IMG/VR virus record: IMGVR_UViG_3300020205_001947
Span: 1 to 35,456 of that record
Strand: one strand, 5' to 3'
DNA from: a virus
DNA: 35,456 nt
Below, one piece after another: positions 25,261 through 31,045 of this stretch (within the stretch, counting starts at the first letter, position 1; every line of letters begins with the position of its first letter). The position numbers and the translations under genes are program-made. The notes below the pieces were generated by a model. The model saw only the letters and a program-made list of their open reading frames with translations, did no database searches and was not told the DNA's origin.

Positions 25261-25914
25261 ATGCCACCAAGTAAATTCATATCGAAAGATGATTGCTTAA
25301 GAGCAATGCAAAATACTAGAAGTAACCGAGGAGCAGCTCGGTTTCTTCGATGTAGCTTTGTACACTATAAGAAGTATGCTAGGACTTATGTGAATGATCA
25401 AGGAGTAACTCTATGGGAGGCTCATAAGAATCAATCAGGGGTAGGTATTCCTAAATACCTTCCTAACAAAGGCAAGCAAGCACCTCTTAAAGAATTGATT
25501 GAAGGAAAGATATCAGTAACTTCTTTTGAGCCAGCCAAAATCAAACAGAGATTAGTATTTGAAGGGTATTTAAAGGAAGAATGTAGCCGATGTGGCTTTC
25601 ATGAAGAGAGAGTAACAGATCATAAAATACCTTTGATACTTCAATTCAGAGATAAGAACAAAGTCAACTACGAGCTTTCTAATATAGAGCTTATGTGTTA
25701 CAATTGTTCTTTCCTATATTCAGTATCACCTATTACCGACAAGCAAGTAGCAGCAGCAGAAGACTCTGTAGACAGACAAGTAAGAGATTTTGATTGGGAG
25801 GTAGATGATGCAATGAAAGAGCATTTAGAATCATTAGGACTTTGGAATGAAACACCAACAGACGGCTCACAATACATCTCAGAAAACTATAGAAGAAATG
25901 AAAAAGAAGACTAA
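25261..25914 (+). CDS. HNH-type endonuclease
   Basis: A 217-residue protein. The N-terminal half has a helix-turn-helix-like segment (SKDDCLRAMQNTRSNRGAARF). The C-terminal HNH domain has CSRCGFHEERVTDHKIPLIL, a downstream DKNKVNYELSNIELMCYNC and thus two CxxC knuckles around the DHKIP active-site motif. It could be a homing nuclease or a packaging or restriction-like nuclease. Its start directly follows the previous stop. Confidence 0.82.
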   Translation: MPPSKFISKDDCLRAMQNTRSNRGAARFLRCSFVHYKKYARTYVNDQGVTLWEAHKNQSGVGIPKYLPNKGKQAPLKELIEGKISVTSFEPAKIKQRLVFEGYLKEECSRCGFHEERVTDHKIPLILQFRDKNKVNYELSNIELMCYNCSFLYSVSPITDKQVAAAEDSVDRQVRDFDWEVDDAMKEHLESLGLWNETPTDGSQYISENYRRNEKED

Positions 25915-26026
25915 ACCTTCCAGAGAAAGAATTGTAGCCAACAAGCTTGTAAAGCAATCTGAACAGAATGAAAAGCTGAGAGAGAAGACAATTAGTAATT
26001 CTTTTTGGAAATTGTTTAGAAAATAG
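25898..26026 (+). CDS. small basic protein (42 residues)
   Basis: A 42-residue Lys/Arg-rich helix (KKKTKPSRERIVANKLVKQS) with a Trp/Phe-rich end (SFWKLFRK). It overlaps the HNH gene end by 17 nt in another frame, and its stop precedes the next promoter by one base. Real status is likely from packing, but it is short. Confidence 0.5.
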   Translation: MKKKTKPSRERIVANKLVKQSEQNEKLREKTISNSFWKLFRK

Positions 26027-26057
26027 TTGCTAGAACGAATCTTTATTCTTATATTTA
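26027..26057 (+). promoter_or_regulatory. strong phage promoter (TTG-N20-TATATTTA)
   Basis: TTG 26027-26029, 20 nt, TATATTTA 26050-26057, again with GTTGCTAGAACGAATCTTT before and GGTATAAATA after. The next ATG is 18 nt downstream. Confidence 0.82.
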
Positions 26058-26074
26058 GGTATAAATAAAAAGAT

Positions 26075-26404
26075 ATGGCAGAAAAGACAGGCGCAACGGT
26101 AAAGAAGCTTCATGATTTTAATACCTCAGGAGTATTGGAAGTATGTATTAAAGGTAATTGGTATAGGACTACTTGTAATGATTTCAGATCATTCGATGGT
26201 CAGAGAAGAATAACTGAGCCTATCAAGCAGCCAGGTATAGGAGAGAGCTTTAATGATATAGAATTTAAGACCTATGACTATAATGGTCCGGTCTATATCC
26301 TTCAGACAAATCTAGAAGTAATCAGAATGGATACAGAAACAATTGTAACTAATCCACTAATGCCAGTAGAACAGAAATCATTAATCAATAGCAATCGAAT
26401 ATGA
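26075..26404 (+). CDS. hypothetical protein
   Basis: A 109-residue beta-rich protein (EVCIKGNWYRTTCNDFRSF; GPVYILQTNLEVIRMD). No signal, membrane segment or known motif. First of three genes overlapping by 4 nt (26404/26401, 26694/26691) under the promoter at 26027. Confidence 0.72.
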   Translation: MAEKTGATVKKLHDFNTSGVLEVCIKGNWYRTTCNDFRSFDGQRRITEPIKQPGIGESFNDIEFKTYDYNGPVYILQTNLEVIRMDTETIVTNPLMPVEQKSLINSNRI

Positions 26405-26694
26405 AAAAACTGCAAATAGAATCTATGCAAGACCTAGAGACTATCTTCAAAGAAAGATCAGTTGAGATGATAACTAACATTAGAGAGAGTATTCAAGAAG
26501 CTTTAAAGAAAAAAAAGAAGTCAGCTCTAATATTTGAGATAGAGGTAGAAGGGTTGGAGAGTTCATTCGAAGTATCTCTAACACATAAAGAATGGACCTC
26601 AGCTCTAGAGAATTGCTTGAAGCATTATGAAGAGTGGGAGATGGGAGATGATGCAATTGATACTTATTTATTACTTAAAGAACTAAAAGCATGA
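26401..26694 (+). CDS. hypothetical helical protein
   Basis: A 97-residue charged helical protein (FKERSVEMITNIRESIQEAL, then a four-Lys run) with a strand pair (ALIFEIEVEGLESSFEVSL). It overlaps both neighbours by 4 nt, giving coupled translation. Function unknown. Confidence 0.72.
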   Translation: MKKLQIESMQDLETIFKERSVEMITNIRESIQEALKKKKKSALIFEIEVEGLESSFEVSLTHKEWTSALENCLKHYEEWEMGDDAIDTYLLLKELKA

Positions 26695-26945
26695 TAAAGC
26701 CTTATACTAAGACATTTGTATGTGAATTGACTGGAATCAAGACAACTTATACGTACAACGGTGCCAGTATCGTTACTGGTATGATAAAAGCGGAGTTCGA
26801 ATATCCTAAAGAATACTTAGATGAATTCAATAAAAAGGAAAAAAGACAGAGTAATCTTCCGAAAACAAAACAAATGTTCTTAAATCCTGCAACAGGAAAA
26901 GAAGTTGGATATTACAGAGCTAAGAATTTAGGCCTTGTAAAATAA
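26691..26945 (+). CDS. hypothetical small protein with LGLxK end
   Basis: An 84-residue protein, basic in its second half, ending YRAKNLGLVK. Two other small genes (30700 and 30994 ends) also end in (K/N)LGLxK just before a promoter. Function unknown. Confidence 0.7.
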   Translation: MIKPYTKTFVCELTGIKTTYTYNGASIVTGMIKAEFEYPKEYLDEFNKKEKRQSNLPKTKQMFLNPATGKEVGYYRAKNLGLVK

Positions 26946-26968
26946 ATTAAAAAAAGTTTGTATATTAG

Positions 26969-26999
26969 TTGCTAGAACGAATCTTTGTTCGTATATTTA
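26969..26999 (+). promoter_or_regulatory. strong phage promoter (TTG-N20-TATATTTA)
   Basis: TTG 26969-26971, 20 nt, TATATTTA 26992-26999, nearly identical to the site at 26027 (GTTGCTAGAACGAATCTTT shared). It drives the DUF932 gene, with a leader of about 25 nt. Confidence 0.82.
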
Positions 27000-27029
27000 A
27001 GTATAGAAATCAATTAAAAACAATAAGGT

Positions 27030-27854
27030 ATGTTAGCAAAATTCAACACAGGTTTAGATTCTTACCTTTCAAAAGATCAAGTAAAAGCTTTAGCACCAGT
27101 AGCATTCGCTACAGCACCAACAAGTGATAAAGTTAGTAAGGACTACTTACTAGTAAATACTGAGACTATCATCGATGACTTAGCAAAGCTAGGATGGCTT
27201 CCAGTTACAGCCTCTCAAAGAAAGGCTAGAAACTCTGAAAAGGCTACAATCTTCTCCAAGCACATGGTATCATTTCAGAATCCAGATCTTATGATCAAAG
27301 GTAAGAATGGTGATGATGCTTTTCCAAGAATCATTTTAACGAACTCTCATGATGGATTTAATTCTTTTCAGTTTAGAATTGGAATCTACAGATTAGTATG
27401 TTCAAATGGATTGGTAGTAGCTGACGAGGAATTCTCAGCATTCAGAATACGTCACACAGGATATACCTTCGAAGAATTAAGAGGAGTAGTAGCACAAGCA
27501 GTAGCTGATCTTCCTAATAAGGTAATGATTTTAAATCAAATGCAGTTAAGAGAGTTGAGTTCTGAAGAGCAAAGACAATTGGCTATCGATGCAATGCAAT
27601 TGAGAACAAATAGAATCGATGCTGTATGGGATGAGGAAACAATCCAAGATGTTTTGACTCCTAAAAGAGATGCCGATAAAGGAAATGATCTTTGGACAGT
27701 CTTTAATGTAATCCAAGAGAAGATTACTCAAGGAGGATATTCAGCAGCATTGAATGGTGCTAAGGTTAGAAAGGTTAGAAAGATTAAATCATTCGAGAAA
27801 GATCTTAAAGTGAATCAAGATCTATTCAAACTAGCAGTAGCATTAGTAAACTAA
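27030..27854 (+). CDS. DUF932 phage/plasmid-like protein
   Basis: A 274-residue protein with the DUF932 core: ILTNSHDGFNSFQFRIGIYR, LVCSNGLVVAD and FRIRHTGYTFEELR. DUF932 proteins are frequent on phages and plasmids and are of unknown function. The N-terminal 90 residues include LGWLPVTASQRKARN, typical of the family. It has its own strong promoter, so is probably highly expressed early. Its stop overlaps the next ATG. Confidence 0.9.
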   Translation: MLAKFNTGLDSYLSKDQVKALAPVAFATAPTSDKVSKDYLLVNTETIIDDLAKLGWLPVTASQRKARNSEKATIFSKHMVSFQNPDLMIKGKNGDDAFPRIILTNSHDGFNSFQFRIGIYRLVCSNGLVVADEEFSAFRIRHTGYTFEELRGVVAQAVADLPNKVMILNQMQLRELSSEEQRQLAIDAMQLRTNRIDAVWDEETIQDVLTPKRDADKGNDLWTVFNVIQEKITQGGYSAALNGAKVRKVRKIKSFEKDLKVNQDLFKLAVALVN

Positions 27855-28093
27855 TGAATAGAGATCAATACATACAGATGAGAAGAACTGGCCAATACGA
27901 CCTTGGCTGGTTCTATCAATACTTCCTAGAGAATAAGGATAAGAATAGAGTAACACCTTCCTTCGAAGTATTTCAACAAGCATTTAATATGTACTTCCAA
28001 ATGAATGGAGCAATAGTGATAGAGAATATGGATAAGAAAATGGGAGTAACCAAGATAGAGAACGAACAGGGGCAGATACTATACATAAATTAA
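27854..28093 (+). CDS. hypothetical small protein
   Basis: A 79-residue protein rich in Tyr/Phe/Gln, with the helix pair DLGWFYQYFLENKDK and FEVFQQAFNMYFQ and a C-terminal beta hairpin. It overlaps DUF932 by 1 nt and is presumably co-expressed. No family recognised. Confidence 0.72.
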   Translation: MNRDQYIQMRRTGQYDLGWFYQYFLENKDKNRVTPSFEVFQQAFNMYFQMNGAIVIENMDKKMGVTKIENEQGQILYIN

Positions 28094-28099
28094 ACAAAT

Positions 28100-28297
28100 A
28101 TGAAGACAGGAAATTACTTTCAAGTGATATTAAAAAGTGGAAAGACCTACCCAAAGCTATACAGAGATCCTGCTAGAGCTATGAAAGAAGTAGGCTCAGG
28201 GAATATTAAAATGCTTAGAGAGGTATTAGCATCTCAGGTCAATGCAAAGTACACAGAGATAGACTCTATTACAGGAACAAAAGAAAATGAATTATAG
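28100..28297 (+). CDS. hypothetical small basic protein
   Basis: A 65-residue protein: a strand pair (YFQVILKSGKTYPKLYRDPA) then a helix (NIKMLREVLASQV). It belongs to the DUF932 operon. Function unknown. Confidence 0.7.
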   Translation: MKTGNYFQVILKSGKTYPKLYRDPARAMKEVGSGNIKMLREVLASQVNAKYTEIDSITGTKENEL

Positions 28298-28299
28298 TT

Positions 28300-28500
28300 A
28301 TGGAAAAATTACTAGTAGTATTAGGAGCGTTGGGAACATTGTTAATAATAACAGTTGTAACAGCTTGGCCAAATATGTGGCTTTGGAACAACGCTCTAGT
28401 AGGAGCAGTAGATGGAATTCATCCAATAGGATTTTGGCAATCATTAGGAATTACCTTCCTTTGCAGTTCTTTAATCGAATCAAATACAAATAGTAAGTAG
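28300..28500 (+). CDS. small membrane protein
   Basis: A 66-residue protein with a long hydrophobic N-terminal helix (residues 3-24, KLLVVLGALGTLLIITVVTAWP) and a second weaker one (about 44-58). It starts GTTATG two bases after the previous stop. Another ORF on the same strand over these bases (28287-28493) is a frame shadow. Confidence 0.65.
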   Translation: MEKLLVVLGALGTLLIITVVTAWPNMWLWNNALVGAVDGIHPIGFWQSLGITFLCSSLIESNTNSK

Positions 28501-28501
28501 T

Positions 28502-28768
28502 ATGAGAAAGTTAACAATTTTAAAGACGGTTGCATTTTTTATTGGATGGTTATTGTCAATCTTATACATACCAACAGGACTTCACTTAATGAGCAGTCCA
28601 AGTAATGTTAAACTTATCTTAGGTATCTTATTTGCAATAGGAACAATAGGTGGTGCATTTCATTTTGCTTTTAAGTTTAGAGAGAGTGCAGCTAAGTTAG
28701 TTAGTGAAAGTAGAGAGAGAAGGTTAGAAAAAATTAGAGAACAATTTAAAAAAGATAACGAGATATGA
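28502..28768 (+). CDS. small two-helix membrane protein
   Basis: An 88-residue protein. Two transmembrane helices (about 6-27 and 36-56) are followed by a highly charged C-terminal helix (ESRERRLEKIREQFKK). Overlaps the next gene by 4 nt. Function unknown. Confidence 0.7.
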   Translation: MRKLTILKTVAFFIGWLLSILYIPTGLHLMSSPSNVKLILGILFAIGTIGGAFHFAFKFRESAAKLVSESRERRLEKIREQFKKDNEI

Positions 28769-28947
28769 TATTTTTAACTATATTATTATTTATTGCTATC
28801 TTTCTAGCAATAGTTCATGAAATTATATTTGTATGGGAATATGGTACGCCTCCAAAAGATAAGGATGTGCTTGAGATGTGGGAAAAGTGTAAGGATAGTT
28901 ACAATGAATTAGATCGGTTTGCTTGTATGGTTAGTGCGGAAAAATAA
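28765..28947 (+). pseudogene. 5' part of a phage membrane-protein gene split by the cassette array
   Basis: As read, 60 residues: a transmembrane helix (about 2-22, FLTILLFIAIFLAIVHEIIF), then a charged helix. Only the first 50 codons (28765-28914) are ancestral; the last nine residues (from RFACM) are encoded by the inserted palindrome. Joining 28914 to 30476 gives one open frame (ELD to QTYND), a 124-residue protein. The truncated form might still be made as a short membrane protein. Confidence 0.7.
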
Positions 28948-29041
28948 GCCGAATCACTCCATACAAGACTAAGCAATCCAAGTACAAAATCAACATTAAA
29001 TTAAACCAAATACCGCATTAATTATACAAGCTGTTAGTAGC
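28915..29041 (-). repeat. attC-like palindrome A
   Basis: Arms GCTTGTATGGTTAGTGCGG (28921-28939) and CCGCATTAATTATACAAGC (29013-29031) pair with two G-T-type differences, around a loop of about 70 nt; GTTAGTAGC follows. It is about 80-85% alike to palindrome C by eye. It lacks a tag on its outer side because that side abuts phage DNA, which is what the end of an inserted array should look like. Confidence 0.68.
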
Positions 29042-29085
29042 TGGACGGATTATTAAAACGAAAATTAACTTATAAAAATAAAATT

Positions 29086-29370
29086 ATGTCAATCAAAAAA
29101 TTAAAATACGGAAATGTTGAAGATGTTACCGTTGTAGAGTTTGGAAAAGGAACAGTTTCTTTAGTTAATACTCAAAATGAGAATTACAAATTATTGTTGA
29201 TTAAAGAAAAGGAGTTTTCCCCAATTGGAGAAATTGGAGAATTTAAAAGTACCACAGATGAATTTGAACCGCAAATTGTACTTGCTTTTAAAAATAGAGA
29301 ATCATTTGATGTTTTCAAAGAATTTATAAACAACATCGAAACTGATTTCGATTATGAAAACGAGTTGTAG
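29086..29370 (+). CDS. cassette 1 protein, unknown function
   Basis: A 94-residue, beta-rich acidic protein (VEDVTVVEFGKGTVSLVNTQ; PQIVLAFKNRESFDVFKEF; ending DFDYENEL). No known motif. It lies wholly between the matching cassette tags, and an A/T-rich leader of about 40 nt precedes it. Its base use (more GAT/GAA/TTT and fewer AGA/GGA codons) differs from the neighbouring phage genes, as expected for a host-derived cassette. The gene is antiparallel to the recombination orientation inferred for the array. Confidence 0.7.
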   Translation: MSIKKLKYGNVEDVTVVEFGKGTVSLVNTQNENYKLLLIKEKEFSPIGEIGEFKSTTDEFEPQIVLAFKNRESFDVFKEFINNIETDFDYENEL

Positions 29371-29374
29371 TCTT

Positions 29375-29468
29375 GCTACTAACGGTTGCGCTTGGTGCAG
29401 GTTGCTAAGCAAATCGTGAATAGAAAGAAAATGTTTCTGCAACTTGCTCCAAACGCTTGTTATCACTC
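29375..29468 (-). repeat. attC-like palindrome B
   Basis: GCTACTAAC (end of cassette 1) is followed by an imperfect palindrome: left GCGCTTGGTGCAGGTTGC (29388-29405), right GCAACTTGCTCCAAACGC (29439-29456), then GTTATCACTC (start of cassette 2). It is shorter (about 75 nt) and unlike A and C except for the ends AACGGTT and GCTTGTTA. This variation between sites within one array is typical of attC families. Confidence 0.68.
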
Positions 29469-29540
29469 GTTTTTTTATTTATTTACAATTTTTATAAATA
29501 ATATTTGTAAATTAATTAGGTTTATACAAATATTAATAAC

Positions 29541-29548
29541 TATATTTG
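29541..29548 (+). promoter_or_regulatory. -7 box of a Bacteroidota promoter in cassette 2
   Basis: TATATTTG matches TAnnTTTG exactly, 26 nt before the 29575 ATG; a consensus -33 TTG is not found at the right distance. The 100-nt AT-rich leader of this cassette suggests that it carries its own promoter. Confidence 0.4.
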
Positions 29549-29574
29549 TAAAAGAAATTTAAACTTATAACAAA

Positions 29575-29826
29575 ATGGAAAATTTAAAAGAATTATTGAA
29601 AAGCGGTAAAGAAGTTGTTTTTAATAACGAAAGAACTTTTAACACCGATGAAGGTTTTAGAGTTGCCTTATGTAGTTTTAGAGATGAAGCTCGTAATAGT
29701 TTGGCAAATGGATTTAAAATTGAATTCAACGGAGCAATAGTTGTTTCATCAACTCGATTTGATGTTTTTGAAAGAAAACTAGAACAACTAAAAAAAGATT
29801 GGAATTTAGAATTAAAATCTTGGTAA
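29575..29826 (+). CDS. cassette 2 protein a, unknown function
   Basis: An 83-residue alpha/beta protein (NLKELLKSGKEVVFNNERTF, then EGFRVALCSFRDEARNSLAN, IEFNGAIVVSSTRFDVFERK). It resembles small host cassette proteins only in size and composition. The stop overlaps the next ATG (TAATG), so the two form a coupled pair; a two-gene cassette could be a toxin-antitoxin or partner pair, but no known motif supports this. Confidence 0.7.
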   Translation: MENLKELLKSGKEVVFNNERTFNTDEGFRVALCSFRDEARNSLANGFKIEFNGAIVVSSTRFDVFERKLEQLKKDWNLELKSW

Positions 29827-30038
29827 TGAACAAAAAACTATATCACATAGAATTTAAAAGTGCTTCCGATAATGAGAAGCACTTTTACTACGGAGATTTA
29901 ACAATCTTATGCAATACTCACGAAATTGGAATATCAAAATTCACTCTTGACAGATGGAATTTTGAAACGCCTTTCGAGAATGAAATTTGCATTATTCGGA
30001 AAAACGAACTCGTTACCAGTAAACGTTCTGTAAAATGA
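29826..30038 (+). CDS. cassette 2 protein b, unknown function
   Basis: A 70-residue protein starting at the ATG at 29826, beta-rich with several aromatic residues (LYHIEFKSASDNEKHFYYGD; KFTLDRWNFETPF). Its stop codon overlaps the right cassette tag GAGTGATAAC by two bases, so the reading frame ends exactly at the cassette boundary. Function unknown. Confidence 0.68.
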   Translation: MNKKLYHIEFKSASDNEKHFYYGDLTILCNTHEIGISKFTLDRWNFETPFENEICIIRKNELVTSKRSVK

Positions 30039-30178
30039 GTGATAACGGTTCGCTTGTATGGTTAGTGCGGAAAAGTAAACCGAAACACTCCGTTAAAGAC
30101 CAAATAATTCAAGTACAAAATCAACTAATAAATTAAACCAAATACCGCATTAACTATACAAGCTGTTAGCGGATGTGG
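30037..30178 (-). repeat. attC-like palindrome C
   Basis: Tag GAGTGATAAC, then arms GCTTGTATGGTTAGTGCGG (30052-30070) and CCGCATTAACTATACAAGC (30145-30163), then GTTAGCGGATGTGG. The left arm is identical to that of palindrome A over 19 nt and the inner 70 nt are close. Repetition of one palindrome at two cassette joints argues for a specific recombination site. Confidence 0.7.
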
Positions 30179-30229
30179 CTTTTAACGATAAACTTCTGGG
30201 CGGAGTGATAAATCCCAAACCAATATACT

Positions 30230-30424
30230 ATGAGTGCAAGAAACAAATGCGGTTATTTTAGAATAGCCCACGAGCCAACAAAATACGATACTTACTTTGT
30301 GAAAACAAAATGTGGAACTTATGAGTTTGCTCATTTTAATCAGGATGGATGGACTATTTTAGGGGATAATAAAGGAGCTACTCCGATAGCGTGGACTGAA
30401 ATACCTGTAACTGATTTAACTTAA
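30230..30424 (+). CDS. cassette 3 protein, unknown function
   Basis: A 64-residue protein, aromatic and Thr/Lys-rich: YFRIAHEPTKYDTYFVKTKC, then GTYEFAHFNQDGWTILGDN and a WTEIPVTDLT end. Likely a small beta-sheet. It lies between GTTAGCGGATGTGG and its complement. Short for confidence, but its frame and start are clean. Confidence 0.65.
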   Translation: MSARNKCGYFRIAHEPTKYDTYFVKTKCGTYEFAHFNQDGWTILGDNKGATPIAWTEIPVTDLT

Positions 30425-30438
30425 TTTTAGTTGGCTTT

Positions 30439-30464
30439 GGCGGTAGTTCTGCGGTTCTACTGCC
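30439..30464 (+). repeat. hairpin at the end of cassette 3
   Basis: GGCGGTAG (30439-30446) can pair with CTACTGCC (30457-30464, one G-T pair) with an inner loop of about 10 nt. It lies between the cassette 3 stop and the right tag. It lacks a T run, so is more likely a transcript-end or recombination structure than a normal terminator. Confidence 0.4.
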
Positions 30465-30475
30465 ATATCCGCTAA

Positions 30476-30700
30476 CAAACATATAATGATCAATTTAGAT
30501 TGTACAAAGGTAAGGGATACTACGATCCTACAATTATTAAGTTTAACTACAGTCTGCTATGGTTTGGTCACATTAAAGAGGTAGGAGTGCTTCCAAGATG
30601 GTATAAATCTTCAAAGATAATCAAACAGAGATTCAATGAGGAAATAAAAAATTCAAAGTATACTGTAACAAAGAGAGACAAATTAGGATTAGATAAATAA
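30476..30700 (+). pseudogene. 3' part of the phage gene split by the cassette array
   Basis: An open frame of 74 codons beginning QTYNDQFRLYKGKGYYDP, basic with a Trp-rich middle (YSLLWFGHIKEVGVLPRWYK), ending RDKLGLDK. It has no ATG near its start; a TTG at 30500 is the only alternative. Joined to 28914 it continues the reading frame of the 50-codon 5' part without a gap. It is probably untranslated now unless it is read from the TTG. Confidence 0.68.
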
Positions 30701-30706
30701 AGTTCG

Positions 30707-30714
30707 TATATTTA
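30707..30714 (+). promoter_or_regulatory. -7 box with weak -33 (phage promoter variant)
   Basis: TATATTTA 30707-30714 with the usual AAGTATT downstream. Twenty nt upstream stands TAG instead of TTG. The block from 30680 to 30720 is repeated at 30974-31014. Confidence 0.5.
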
Positions 30715-30742
30715 AGTATTAGAAACAAATAAAACAAAGGTT

Positions 30743-30994
30743 ATGGAAAGTCTTACGCTTGAAGATAAGGTACGAAAAATAGATCAACTGTATAGGGAAG
30801 TCGCTATAGAAGTTGGAGAGTTATTAAGCAATCCCAATGTAGAAGCTAATAGAGAGGTAAGTAGGGTATTGACTAGCTACAAGAATGACTTTGAAGCTAA
30901 AAGTAGAAACTATAACTCAAAAGCATACGGTAGCTCAATGGAAAGCATAATTATTTATATTAAATTTGCTAAAAAATTAGGATTACACAAATAA
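30743..30994 (+). CDS. hypothetical helical protein
   Basis: An 83-residue protein, almost all charged helix (LEDKVRKIDQLYREVAIEVG), ending FAKKLGLHK. It starts with GGTTATGG 28 nt after the promoter-like box. No family recognised. Confidence 0.7.
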   Translation: MESLTLEDKVRKIDQLYREVAIEVGELLSNPNVEANREVSRVLTSYKNDFEAKSRNYNSKAYGSSMESIIIYIKFAKKLGLHK

Positions 30995-31000
30995 AGTTCG

Positions 31001-31008
31001 TATATTTA
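31001..31008 (+). promoter_or_regulatory. -7 box with weak -33, upstream of the SPFH gene
   Basis: TATATTTA 31001-31008, preceded by the same AAATAAAGTTCG as the 30707 site; the -33 position again reads TAG. The SPFH ATG is 37 nt downstream after an A-rich leader. Confidence 0.5.
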
Positions 31009-31045
31009 AGTATTATTAAAAACAAAAACAATTAAAAACAAAGTT

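Larger units (their letters stand above)
28915..30475. mobile_element. integrase-less integron-like cassette array (three cassettes) inserted in a phage gene
   Basis: The 1561-bp segment contains three small-gene cassettes with large palindromic linkers. Cassette tags pair with themselves: GTTAGTAGC (29033) with GCTACTAAC (29375); GTTATCACTC (29459) with GAGTGATAAC (30037); and GTTAGCGGATGTGG (30165) with CCATATCCGCTAAC (30463, one mismatch). On the minus strand the junctions are G/TTA and G/ATC, as expected when an integron attC recombines with a GWT target. There is no target duplication, no transposase and no integrase. Integron nature is inferred from architecture. Confidence 0.72.

Noticed and set aside
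28287-28493. Plus-strand ORF of 68 codons overlapping the small membrane protein
   Set aside because: Ser/Asn/Arg-rich shadow; the 28300 frame has a better start context and a clear membrane helix.
28915-30475. IS element or MITE with terminal inverted repeats
   Set aside because: Each cassette has different end tags, there is no transposase, and the restored gene shows no target duplication.
30500-30700. Independent gene starting at TTG 30500
   Set aside because: The open frame extends upstream to 30476 and continues the 28765 gene once the array is removed.
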